Assembly: GCF_035650855.1 (NCBI RefSeq)
Contig: NZ_DASRGV010000060.1
Coordinates: 1 to 27,372, forward strand
Source of the DNA: Actinocrinis sp035650855
GTDB lineage: Bacteria; Actinomycetota; Actinomycetes; Streptomycetales; Catenulisporaceae
Direction of reading: 5' to 3'
Length of the DNA: 27,372 nt
The translations under genes were made by a program, and so were the position numbers. Positions 14,175 to 23,152 of this stretch are shown here, piece by piece. The notes under the pieces were generated by a model that saw only the letters and a list, made by a program, of their open reading frames with translations, had not been told where the DNA came from and did no database searches. How positions within the stretch are numbered: position 1 is the stretch's first letter; each line of letters begins with the position of its first letter.

Positions 14175-16793
14175 GTGATTGAACAGCTTGTGTTGGATCT
14201 TCGCGAGGTCGACGAGACGCGGGTCGCGCTCGTCGGCGGCAAGGGCGCGCACCTGGGCGCCTTGTCGCGGATCGAGGGCGTCCGCGTGCCGGGCGGGTTC
14301 TGCGTGACAACGGACGCCTTCCGTGGCGCCGTGGCGCAAGCGCCGTCGATCGACAGCTTGCTCGATCAGCTATCGCGGCTGAACTCGGACGACGGGGAGT
14401 CCATCCGCGCACTCAGCGCGCAGATTCGCCAGACCATCGAGGGGATCGCCGTCGCGGGCGATCTCGCGGAAGCGATCACCGACGCGGTCGCGCGACTCGG
14501 CGAGCAAACCGCCTACGCCGTCCGGTCGAGCGCGACAGCAGAGGACCTGCCGACAGCCTCCTTTGCCGGGCAGCAGGACACGTACCTGAACGTCATCGGG
14601 GCGGCGGCGATCCTCCGGCACGTCAGCCGGTGCTGGGCCTCGCTGTTTACCGAGCGGGCCGTGACGTATCGCCAGCGCAATGGGATCGACCACCGCGCGG
14701 TCCACATGGCCGTGGTCGTGCAGCGGATGGTCTTCCCGCAGGCGGCGGGCATCCTGTTCACGGCCGATCCCGTCACGGGCAACCGGAGGGTCGCCACCGT
14801 GGACGCCGGCTTCGGCCTCGGCGAGGCGCTGGTCTCCGGCCTGGCGAACCCGGACGTCTTCAAGGTGCGCGACGGTGAAGTCGTCGCCAAGACGATCGCC
14901 GTCAAAGAGCGCGCCGTTCGCGCCCTGCCCACCGGCGGTACGCACGCAGCGCCGGTCGACGCGCAGCAGCGGGAGCAGCCTGCGCTGACGGATGCTCAGG
15001 TCGTGCAGCTCGTGCAGCTCGGCCGGCGGATCGAGGCGCATTTCGGCCGGCCGCAGGACATTGAGTGGTGCCTGGTCGACGGCGGCTTCCAGATCGTCCA
15101 GAGCCGGCCGATCACGACGCTCTTCCCCATCCCCGAGAGCGGCGACCAGGAGAATCACGTCTACGTCTCGGTCGGTCATGGGCAGATGATGACCGACCCG
15201 ATGAAGCCGCTGGGGATTTCCGTGTGGCAGCTGACAGCCCTGGTGTCGATGCCCGAAGCCGGCGGGAGGCTGTTCGTCGACGTCACCCCGCGCCTGGCCT
15301 CGCCCGCGAGCCGCGCCGGACTGCTGGAGCTGACGGGAAGAGGCGACCCGCTGATGCGGGACGCCCTGGAGACCGTCCTCGAGCGCGGCAATTTCGTCCC
15401 CTCCCGCCCGGACGCCGGTCCTGGTGCCGGCGGTCCTCGTGCCGGCGGTCCGCCGACCAGCGGCGCATCGCTGCCCGCCGAGGCCGATCCGGCCATCGTC
15501 AGCGAGCTGATCGAGCGCAGTGAGGCGTTCATCGCCGCCTTGCAGCGCGACATCCCGACGAAGAGCGGACCAGCGCTGTTCGACTTCCTCCTGGAAGCCT
15601 TCGACGAGCACAAACGCATCCTCACCGACCCGGTGAACTTCCAGGCGATCATGGCGGGCATGGAGGCCACGTGGTGGCTCAACGACAACCTGCAGGAGTG
15701 GCTGGGCGAGAGGAACACGGCTGACACGCTCACCCTGTCCGCTCCCGGCAACGTGACCTCGCAGATGGGCCTGGCGCTGCTCGACGTCGCCGACGTGATC
15801 CGTCCGCTGCCGGAGGTGGTCGCGTTCCTGCAGGGCGTCGAGGACGAAGGCTTCCTGGACGAGCTGCCGAAGCTCCCCGGTGGGACCGAAGCGCGCGACG
15901 CCATCACGGCCTACCTCGACCGGTACGGCATGCGCTGCACCGGCGAGATCGACATCACCAGGCCGCGTTGGCGCGAGCGCCCCACCACGCTCGTGCCCGC
16001 GATCCTCGACAACGTCAGGAACTTCGAGCCGGGAGCCGCAAAGCGGCGCTTCGAGCAGGGAGAGCTCAAGGCCCGGGAGAAGGAACAGGACGTGCTCTCG
16101 CGCCTGCGGGCGCTGCCGGACGGGGACCACAAGGCCGACCAGACCAAGCGGATGATCGACCAGGTCCGAGCCTTCATCGGGTACCGGGAGTACCCGAAGT
16201 ACGCCATCATCAGCCGCTACTTCGTCTACAAGCAGGCCTTGCTGCGGGAGGCCGAGCGCCTTGTACGCGCCAACGTGATTCGCGAGACGGACGACATCTT
16301 CTACCTCACGTTCCAGGAGCTCCACGACGTCGCGCGCACGAACCAGGCAGATGATCAGCTCATCCGGCAACGCAAGGAGGAGTTCCGCTCGTACCACGCG
16401 CTCACTCCGCCGCGAGTGCTCACCTCGGAGGGCGAGGCCATCACCGGGGCGTATCGGCGCGACGACGTGCCGGCCGGCGCCCTGATCGGCTTGCCGGTCT
16501 CGGCCGGCACCGTCGAGGGCAGGGCGCGTGTCATCCTCGACATGGCGCAGGCCGACCTCGAAGCGGGCGACATCCTGGTCACCACGTTCACGGACCCCAG
16601 CTGGTCGCCGCTGTTCGTCGGCATCGCGGGCCTGGTCACGGAGGTGGGCGGCCTGATGACCCACGGCGCGGTGATCGCGCGGGAGTACGGCTTGCCGGCC
16701 GTCGTGAGCGTGGAGCAGGCTACGCGGCTGATCCGGGATGGGCAGCGGATCCGCGTGCACGGAACCGACGGATTCATCGAGATCCTGTCTTGA
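14175..16793 (+). CDS. rph: Rifamycin phosphotransferase (rifampin-inactivating, PEP-synthase-like)
   Basis: An 872-residue protein, the usual Rph length. The N-terminal ATP-binding domain (about 1-315) contains VGGKGAHLGALSRIEG, VRSSATAEDLPTASFAGQQ and QSRPITTLFP. The middle rifamycin-binding domain (about 325-755) includes HGQMMTDPMKPLG and RYGMRCTGEIDITRPRW. The C-terminal swivelling domain (about 765-872) holds catalytic His830 in GGLMTHGAVIAREYGLPAVV. The enzyme uses ATP to phosphorylate rifamycins on the ansa chain, releasing AMP and phosphate, through a His-phosphate carrier. GTG 14175 is chosen because GGGGAA lies 5 bases upstream and the product then opens with the family's EQLVLDL block; ATG 14127 overlaps the leader inverted repeat. 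A Gly/Pro/Ala linker near residues 415-430 is built from 15-bp repeats. An RAE-like element lies upstream. Confidence 0.94.
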   Translation: MIEQLVLDLREVDETRVALVGGKGAHLGALSRIEGVRVPGGFCVTTDAFRGAVAQAPSIDSLLDQLSRLNSDDGESIRALSAQIRQTIEGIAVAGDLAEAITDAVARLGEQTAYAVRSSATAEDLPTASFAGQQDTYLNVIGAAAILRHVSRCWASLFTERAVTYRQRNGIDHRAVHMAVVVQRMVFPQAAGILFTADPVTGNRRVATVDAGFGLGEALVSGLANPDVFKVRDGEVVAKTIAVKERAVRALPTGGTHAAPVDAQQREQPALTDAQVVQLVQLGRRIEAHFGRPQDIEWCLVDGGFQIVQSRPITTLFPIPESGDQENHVYVSVGHGQMMTDPMKPLGISVWQLTALVSMPEAGGRLFVDVTPRLASPASRAGLLELTGRGDPLMRDALETVLERGNFVPSRPDAGPGAGGPRAGGPPTSGASLPAEADPAIVSELIERSEAFIAALQRDIPTKSGPALFDFLLEAFDEHKRILTDPVNFQAIMAGMEATWWLNDNLQEWLGERNTADTLTLSAPGNVTSQMGLALLDVADVIRPLPEVVAFLQGVEDEGFLDELPKLPGGTEARDAITAYLDRYGMRCTGEIDITRPRWRERPTTLVPAILDNVRNFEPGAAKRRFEQGELKAREKEQDVLSRLRALPDGDHKADQTKRMIDQVRAFIGYREYPKYAIISRYFVYKQALLREAERLVRANVIRETDDIFYLTFQELHDVARTNQADDQLIRQRKEEFRSYHALTPPRVLTSEGEAITGAYRRDDVPAGALIGLPVSAGTVEGRARVILDMAQADLEAGDILVTTFTDPSWSPLFVGIAGLVTEVGGLMTHGAVIAREYGLPAVVSVEQATRLIRDGQRIRVHGTDGFIEILS

Positions 16794-16839
16794 CCGCGGG
16801 CGCCCTTTCTCGTGCTCGCCGAAACGAACATATGAGAAT

Positions 16840-18060
16840 GTGAACCGACGCCGGAACGGAGCCGCCACGGTCACGCGCGAGTCGACCTACCACCGCGACA
16901 CCGCGACGTGGGTGGCGTTTGCGGCCCTGTTCGCCTTCGGCATCCTCAACGCGGCGCTCGGTCCGGCCCTCCCGTATCTTCGCCAGACCGAGCACACCTC
17001 CTACCTTGTCGGTGCGCTGCATCAGGTCGCCTACTCCATCGGCGGCATGATGGCCGGAATTCAGGCCATCCGCTCGAACGCGCCGCGACGGCGGACGATC
17101 GTCTTCGGCCTGAGCGGCGCCGCGGTCGCCAGCCTGCTGCTCGGCTACGGCCGGCTGTTGCCTGTGACCGCGGCCGCCGCCCTGCTGATCAGCGCCCTCA
17201 ATACGGTGGCGCTGATCCGGCTCTGGGCGCTGCTCGCGGATCTGCACCACCGCGACCGCGCCGTGGCGATGACCGAGGGCGAAGTCGCCGTCAGTTTCGC
17301 CGGAATCATCACACCGGCGGTGATCAGCGCCTGCGCCGCGACGGCACTCGGCTGGCGGTTCTCCTTCGTGATCGCCTTCGTCCTCGTCGGCGCCGCGGCG
17401 GTCGGCGTGGCCATGACGCGCCTACCGGATCCGGCCAGCCAGCAGACCCCTGATACCACCGAGACGTCCGAGACCACCGAATCCAGCACCCCCACCGCCG
17501 CTGGCGAAGCAACGCACTCACACCGGCGCACCCTCACCACGATCTTCGCGATCGTCGGCCTCGAATTCACCCTCAGCTTCTGGGCCGCCAGCTACCTGCA
17601 CGACGACGTGGGCATCGCCCAAGACACCGCGGCCGGCCTGGTCAGCGGCCTCTATGCCGCCAACCTCGTCGGCCGGGTGCTGGTCAGCCGGCTCGCCCGC
17701 ACGCTCTCCGCGACGATCGTGCTGCGGCTTTCGCTCGCCACGGCCCTCGCGGGCTGCCCGATCCTGCTCGCCGCGGACAACACCGCGGCGGCGATGCTCG
17801 GGCTCGCGGTGGCCGGCATCGGGATCGGCGGCACCTTCCCGCTGGCCTCCTCCCTGCACGTCGCCGCCAGCGGCCGCTCGGCCGATCAGGCCCTGGGCCA
17901 GATCCTCACGATCGCCGGCATCGGCCAGATCACCGGTCCGCTCGCCGCCGGGGCGCTCGCCCAGACCGCTGACCTGCGCCTGGGCCTGCTCGTCATGCCC
18001 GCCCTCATCCTCCTGGCTGGCGCCACGACCTTTTCCGCCCGCGCCCGGCGCTCCGGCTGA
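16840..18060 (+). CDS. MFS transporter, probable drug exporter
   Basis: A 406-residue membrane protein with about 12 hydrophobic helices in two halves. They are separated by a cytoplasmic loop (about 205-240) rich in Thr, Ser and Glu. Typical major-facilitator features include GPALPYLRQ after helix 1 and AGIGIGGTFPLASSLHVAASGRSADQALG in the second half. No substrate signature is visible. It lies 46 bp after rph on the same strand and is probably co-transcribed, so rifamycin or a modified derivative is a reasonable guess, but only that. The start is GTG 16840; it overlaps a tiny reading frame (ATG AGA ATG TGA, 16832-16843), and no strong ribosome site is present. Confidence 0.85.
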   Translation: MNRRRNGAATVTRESTYHRDTATWVAFAALFAFGILNAALGPALPYLRQTEHTSYLVGALHQVAYSIGGMMAGIQAIRSNAPRRRTIVFGLSGAAVASLLLGYGRLLPVTAAAALLISALNTVALIRLWALLADLHHRDRAVAMTEGEVAVSFAGIITPAVISACAATALGWRFSFVIAFVLVGAAAVGVAMTRLPDPASQQTPDTTETSETTESSTPTAAGEATHSHRRTLTTIFAIVGLEFTLSFWAASYLHDDVGIAQDTAAGLVSGLYAANLVGRVLVSRLARTLSATIVLRLSLATALAGCPILLAADNTAAAMLGLAVAGIGIGGTFPLASSLHVAASGRSADQALGQILTIAGIGQITGPLAAGALAQTADLRLGLLVMPALILLAGATTFSARARRSG

Positions 18061-18085
18061 GCAGGGACGAACGCGGGCGGCGCGG

Positions 18086-18937
18086 TCACGCGGCGTCGAT
18101 CGAGCGCAGCCGCGGCAGCAGCTCGGCCAGCTGTTCGGCTTGGGCGACGTGCTGCGGGCCGTTGACGATCAGCAGCGGCTCGGTGATGCCGATCCGGGCG
18201 AACTCCTCGACGGTGCGCAGCAGGCCGTCGGCGTCGCCGGAGAACCGGATCTGCACGGAGCGGCGGATCCGCGCCGGGTCGCGGCCGAGGTCGGCGCAGT
18301 GCCGGTCGAGGATCGCCGAGGATTCGGCGACGGCGGCGGGCTCGCCGTCGGCCGCATTCCACACGTCCGCGTACTGCGCGGCCATGCGCAGCGTGCGCTT
18401 CGGCCCGCTGCCGCCGATCCAGATCGGGGGATGCGGCCGCTGCACCGGCTTCGGCTCGGCGACCGCGTCCTCGAGCCGGTAGTGCTTGCCGTGGAACGTG
18501 GTGGTCGGCTCGCTCCACAGCGAGGTGATGATCTGCAGCGTCTCCTCGAGCCGGTCCGCCCGGTCCGCCACGGTGCCGAAGGGCAGCCCGAGCATGGTGT
18601 GCTCGTTCTCGGCCCATCCCGCTCCGATGCCGAACTCGAGCCGCCCGCCGGAGAGGTGGTCCACGGTCACCGCCATCTTCGCCAGCACGCCGGGGTGCCG
18701 GTACGTGTTGCCGGTGACCGAACACCCGATGCGTACCCGCTTGGTCAGCGACGCCATGCCGGCGAGCATCGTCCACGCCTCGAAGATGTCCAGCGTGTCC
18801 TCGGGTCCGAGGCTGGCGAAGTGGTCCATGATCCAGCAGTGGTCGAAGCCGGCCTCGTCGGCGATCTGCCACACGCGCTTGAGCACGTCGATCGTGACGC
18901 CCTGGCTTACCTTGATCCCGAAACGAAGATTCCCCAT
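18086..18937 (-). CDS. LLM-class (luciferase-like, F420-dependent type) oxidoreductase
   Basis: A 283-residue TIM-barrel protein of the bacterial luciferase superfamily. It begins MGNLRFGIKVSQGV. Features include GFDHCWIMDHF (30-40), the RVRIGCSVTGNTYRHPGVLAKMAVTVDHLSGGRLEFGIGAGW core (cofactor-binding region, residues about 67-108), and HPPIWIGGSGPKRTLRMAAQYADVWN toward the C-terminus. Actinobacterial members with this pattern mostly use F420; FMN is the alternative. The substrate cannot be told. It is convergent with the MFS gene (25-bp gap) and 75 bp upstream of, but probably not co-regulated with, the ABC-2 genes. The ATG at 18937 is preceded by AGGACGG. Confidence 0.9.
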   Translation of the reverse strand: MGNLRFGIKVSQGVTIDVLKRVWQIADEAGFDHCWIMDHFASLGPEDTLDIFEAWTMLAGMASLTKRVRIGCSVTGNTYRHPGVLAKMAVTVDHLSGGRLEFGIGAGWAENEHTMLGLPFGTVADRADRLEETLQIITSLWSEPTTTFHGKHYRLEDAVAEPKPVQRPHPPIWIGGSGPKRTLRMAAQYADVWNAADGEPAAVAESSAILDRHCADLGRDPARIRRSVQIRFSGDADGLLRTVEEFARIGITEPLLIVNGPQHVAQAEQLAELLPRLRSIDAA

Positions 18938-19012
18938 GCGGTCCGTCCTACCGCATCGGGCAGCAGCGGCGGAAGATCCGGCTCGCCGCGCCCGGTTTCA
19001 GATCGTCCCCCT

Positions 19013-19752
19013 TCAGGCCTTGGACCCGGTGATCAGCCGCTCCCGGTCGAACATCGCGGAGACCAGCCTCCAGGCGGCCAGGTCGATGGCGAGCAGTCCC
19101 GCGCCGAGCAGCAGCGCGAGCCTGAGGGTGGGGGTGATGGCCCCGAAGCCCATCAGCGCCGTGACGGCCAGCGGCGGGAGGCTGACCAGCGTGCTGAGCT
19201 GCTGGGAGACCCGCACGTCGCTGGTGCGGGTGGAGATCGCGATGCCGGCCCAGATGGACCAGGCGGCCAGCAGCGGGGTGAACAGCAGCTGGGCGAGGAT
19301 GCGGCCGGCCTGGAAGATGTCGTCGGCGACGTTCGGATGGGCGAACAACCCGGCGAAGGCGAGGAAGAGGCCGTACATGACGTACGAGATGACGAGCGTG
19401 GGCAGGTAGGCGGCCAGGGCCTTGCCCAGAAGTAGTTCCTCGCGGCGCAGCGGCGTAGTCAGTACGGGTTCGAGGGTGCCCTGCTCGCGTTCTCCCACTA
19501 CGGCGTAGGAGGAGACGACCGCGGGCACCAGCGCCGGGATGAGGGTGAGGTAGAGCAGGGAGAGCCCGATCCCCTTGTCGAGTTTGGCCGCGGGGACGTC
19601 GCCCGGCAGCGAGAAGATCACCACGATCGGGGCGATCATGAACAGGACCGGCATGATCGCCATGGTGTAGGCGATGAAGCGGTTGCGCCGGTAGTCGCGC
19701 AGCTCCTTGACGATCACCGCGCGGATCCGGGTGGTGCTTAGCTGACCGGTTG

Positions 19753-19756
<4 letters not shown>
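19013..19756 (-). CDS. ABC-2 type exporter permease (NatB-like)
   Basis: A 247-residue membrane protein with six hydrophobic segments. The first follows a cytoplasmic VIVKELRDYRRNRF block. The central hallmark VVGEREQGTLEPVLTTPLRREELLLGKALAAYLPT (about 86-120) is the ABC-2/NatB signature between helices 2 and 3. It forms the membrane part of an exporter with the ATPase encoded upstream; the start overlaps that gene's stop as ATGA (19753-19756), so subunit synthesis is coupled. Substrates in this family range from ions to peptides and drugs and cannot be read from the sequence. It is shorter than full NatB proteins, which have a large extracellular domain. Confidence 0.9.
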
Positions 19757-20715
<959 letters not shown>

Positions 20716-20718
20716 GCA

Positions 20719-20736
20719 TAAAGTGATATCACTTTA
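20719..20736. promoter_or_regulatory. 18-bp perfect palindrome, operator for the ABC exporter
   Basis: TAAAGTGATATCACTTTA is a perfect 18-bp palindrome, AT-rich in high-GC surroundings, ending 3 bases before the ATPase ATG. It resembles a dimeric repressor site overlapping a promoter of a leaderless message. No regulator gene of an obvious type lies beside it, so the cognate protein is probably encoded elsewhere. Confidence 0.65.
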
Positions 20737-20766
20737 CCGGGGGCGGGTCAAAGACCTGCCTGGTCT

Positions 20767-21222
20767 TCAGGCCCCGGATACGCCCTGTCTCCCGGGACCG
20801 GCGACGGTGATGGCGAGCAGCGCCGCTCCGAAAACCGCGGACGCGCACAGGTTGGCGCCGAGGTCGCCGCCGGGTCGGCCGGGCCACGTCCATGGAGTGT
20901 GCCAGTTCTCGGTGAGTGCATACGCGCCGAGGACCCAGTAGGACACCGGGCCGGCCCAGGCGAAGTGGCCGCCGACGAGAACCGCGCACAGTATGCCGAT
21001 CCCGACGAGGCCGGCCGTGTCGCGCAGCGCGGAGAGCTCACCCGCGGGCATCGCCGTGCCGAGCACCCCGACGTAGACGACGACCAGCGCCGCCGCCGTC
21101 AGCAGCAGCGCGGTCGCGAGCCGCAGCAAAGGCAGCCGACGGCCGGCGATCCGTTCCGCTTCGCCGAAGGGTCCGTGAAGAGCGGCACTGACGATAGCCG
21201 CGGTCGCTGCTTCGAGCAGAAG
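20767..21222 (-). pseudogene. N-terminally truncated membrane protein
   Basis: About 150 residues resemble the C-terminal part of a small actinobacterial membrane protein: AALHGPFGE, RRLPLLRLATALLLTAAALVVVYV, LRDTAGLVGIGILCAVLVGGHFAWAGPVSYWVLGAYAL and TPWTWPGRP, with about four hydrophobic helices. Members I recall have a further N-terminal membrane part. Here the reading frame continues upstream only into Arg/Gly-rich sequence that overlaps a fragment of an unrelated gene in another frame, so the original start is gone. It lies 51 bp upstream of the ABC exporter genes and may once have belonged to that unit. It could still be expressed from a fortuitous start. Confidence 0.6.
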
Positions 21223-21269
21223 GCTGAACTGCTGCGCCGAGGCCCTTGCGCCGGAGTGGTTGGGTTGGC

Positions 21270-21380
21270 TCAGCGCGCTGCCCAGGCAGTGCGCACGGAG
21301 TACTGGAGGGTGAAGACCACGTCGTCGCTCACCTCGGCGAACTGTCCGATGAACGCCAGGTTCGTCGAGCCCTCGGGCAC
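21270..21380 (-). pseudogene. Oleate hydratase remnant (C-terminal fragment)
   Basis: On the minus strand about 36 residues, VPEGSTNLAFIGQF followed by AEVSDDVVFTLQYSVRTAWAAR, match a conserved C-terminal stretch of oleate hydratases (myosin-cross-reactive antigen family), which add water to the C9 double bond of oleate using bound FAD. Upstream residues in the same frame are Ala/Arg-rich and not recognisable, and a stop follows directly at 21270-21272, so only about 6% of a roughly 550-600-residue gene remains. The piece lies between the truncated membrane protein and vanX, marking a deletion or recombination junction. Confidence 0.65.
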
Positions 21381-21506
21381 GGTGGCGCCCGCGCGAGCTG
21401 CGGGCGCCACCCTGACCACCTTCGCCGCGGCGCGCGTGCATGGCAGGGGCCGAAAGTCGCGTGATCGCACGGAACTCGTCCCGCGCTCGAAGGCGGCCCG
21501 CCGGCC

Positions 21507-22115
21507 CTATGTGATGGGGAAGTCGAAATAGGTGTCCGGATAGGGTTCGTGGCGCAGCGTGTAGTGCCACCACTCGCGCTCGTACGAGCTGAACCCGGCG
21601 CCCTCCATGATGATGCGAAGGTGTTGGCGGTTCCTAGCCTCGACCGGATTGATGCCCCGCGCTCCGTGGTGCGAGATCGGATCCATCAGGTCATGGTCGC
21701 CGCCCATGGCGGCGAGCTCACCAGTAGCCAGGTGATAAATCGTCAGGTCGACTGTGCTGCCCCGGCTGTGGCCCGACTTGGTGGCCACGTAGCCCTTTTC
21801 GAACATCTCAGGCCTGTCGATGTTCGGATAGTGCCGTAGCTTCGTGCGGCCGTCCTCCGGCTGCTTTGACCAGCGCAGGAAGCAGTCTACGGCGCATTGT
21901 GGGCGGTAACCGTCCCAGAGAAGCAGGCCGAAGCCGAGCGATTCGGCTTTTTCTCGTGCCCTCTCCAGCGCCACGCATAAGGCCGTCGTGCCGACAATTC
22001 TGTTCGCCAGGTATCCGTCCACCGGCTTGCCGGTGAAGTTGTCCCACGTAGCGTACTTGGCGTCCCAGCGCACGCCGGGTATGAGCTCGTCCACGAAGAC
22101 GAAGTCATCCCTCAT
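21507..22115 (-). CDS. vanX: VanX D-Ala-D-Ala dipeptidase
   Basis: A 202-residue zinc dipeptidase, the same length as enterococcal VanX. Zinc ligands His116, Asp123 (in SGHSRGSTVDLT) and His184 (in EWWHY), catalytic Glu181 and Arg71 (in WDGYRPQ) all fall at the same numbers as in the enterococcal enzyme. It hydrolyses the normal cell-wall precursor D-Ala-D-Ala in the cytoplasm so that only D-Ala-D-Lac enters peptidoglycan precursors, which lowers glycopeptide binding. The ATG at 22115 overlaps the vanA stop as ATGA. It is the last gene of the vanHAX operon. Confidence 0.96.
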   Translation of the reverse strand: MRDDFVFVDELIPGVRWDAKYATWDNFTGKPVDGYLANRIVGTTALCVALERAREKAESLGFGLLLWDGYRPQCAVDCFLRWSKQPEDGRTKLRHYPNIDRPEMFEKGYVATKSGHSRGSTVDLTIYHLATGELAAMGGDHDLMDPISHHGARGINPVEARNRQHLRIIMEGAGFSSYEREWWHYTLRHEPYPDTYFDFPIT

Positions 22116-23152
22116 CGCCGGTATCCCGTCAATGTCAGCGACACCAACTGGTCGATCACTTCAGCGAGCGGCAGGCCGGCGGCCGCCATCATCCTCGGGT
22201 AACGGCTGTATAAGGTCATTCCAGGAAGCGTGTTGACCTCGTTGAGTACCACTTCCCCGTTATCCTTCAAGAACATATCCACCCGCGCGAGCCCTCGGCA
22301 GCCCAACGCACGATATACCGTCCTTGCCGTCTCCTGGACCAGCGAGCGCGCTTCTGCTGAAATATCGGCCGGAACGATCGGCGTCGAGTTCTCGGAGCCG
22401 CTTTCAGGATCGCTCTCCTGGTGGATCTTGAAGAAGCCGTGGGATAGCTCGATCCGATCCACCTCGCCGGCGATCAGGTCCGCGTCGTTGCCCAAGATGG
22501 CGCATCCGACCTCGCTGCCGACGACGGCCTCTTCGATCAGCACCTTCGTGTCGTACTGCCGAGCGTCCTCCACCGCGCTCGCCAACTCCTCCTCCCGGGA
22601 CACCTTGTTCACGCCGAAAGAGGACCCCGACCGGGCCGGCTTCACGAAGACCGGATAGGTGAGCTGGTCGGCTTCGATCTTCTCGTTCGCCGTGACCGTC
22701 CAGAACTTCGGCGTGGCGATTCCCGCGCTGCGAGCGACAAGGTAGGTAAGGGACTTGTCCATGCACAATGCGGAACTCTGGATGTCGCAGCCCACGTAGG
22801 GAATACCGGAGAGCTCCAGCAGACCCTGCATCGCGCCGTCCTCGCCGAGTTTGCCGTGCAGGACGGGCAGCACGACGTCGAGGCCGATCGTCTCGAACCT
22901 CCCGCCCTCCAGAACGGTCAACCCGCGCACGCTCCGGTCCGGCGACAGCACCGCGGGACGGCTGTCACCGTTCTCCCAGTTCGCGTTGGGGCCGTCGCAG
23001 AGCTTCCAGGCCCCGGTCTTCGTGATCCCGATGTAGAACGGTTCGTACTTCCCGAGGTCGAGGCTCTTCGCCACCTCCTGTGCGGACTTGATAGAGATGG
23101 GGTGCTCCTCGGAACAGCCCCCGAATATGATCCCGACCCTCAATCTATCCAT
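22112..23152 (-). CDS. vanA: D-alanine-D-lactate ligase (VanA type)
   Basis: A 346-residue ATP-grasp ligase with strong similarity to VanA: FGGCSEEHPISIKSA near the N-terminus, SGIPYVGCDIQSSALCMDKSLTY, VFVKPARSGSSFGV, CRGLARVDMFL and VLNEVNTLPGMT. His244 in FKIHQE, the residue that lets VanA-type ligases choose D-lactate over D-alanine at neutral pH, is present at the same number, as is Lys22. It makes D-Ala-D-Lac for peptidoglycan precursors. It overlaps vanH by 8 bp and vanX by 4 bp, giving the canonical H-A-X order. Some actinomycete glycopeptide producers use the same enzyme for self-protection; no biosynthetic genes are visible here. Confidence 0.96.
   Translation of the reverse strand: MDRLRVGIIFGGCSEEHPISIKSAQEVAKSLDLGKYEPFYIGITKTGAWKLCDGPNANWENGDSRPAVLSPDRSVRGLTVLEGGRFETIGLDVVLPVLHGKLGEDGAMQGLLELSGIPYVGCDIQSSALCMDKSLTYLVARSAGIATPKFWTVTANEKIEADQLTYPVFVKPARSGSSFGVNKVSREEELASAVEDARQYDTKVLIEEAVVGSEVGCAILGNDADLIAGEVDRIELSHGFFKIHQESDPESGSENSTPIVPADISAEARSLVQETARTVYRALGCRGLARVDMFLKDNGEVVLNEVNTLPGMTLYSRYPRMMAAAGLPLAEVIDQLVSLTLTGYRR

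Noticed and set aside
15413..15460. 15-bp repeats inside rph as a mobile-element trace
   Set aside because: They stay in frame and encode a Gly/Pro/Ala linker in a region where Rph proteins normally vary; ordinary slippage explains them.
14370..16874. An 834-codon open frame on the minus strand
   Set aside because: Antisense to rph, whose domains and catalytic His are clear; the shadow has no recognisable motif.
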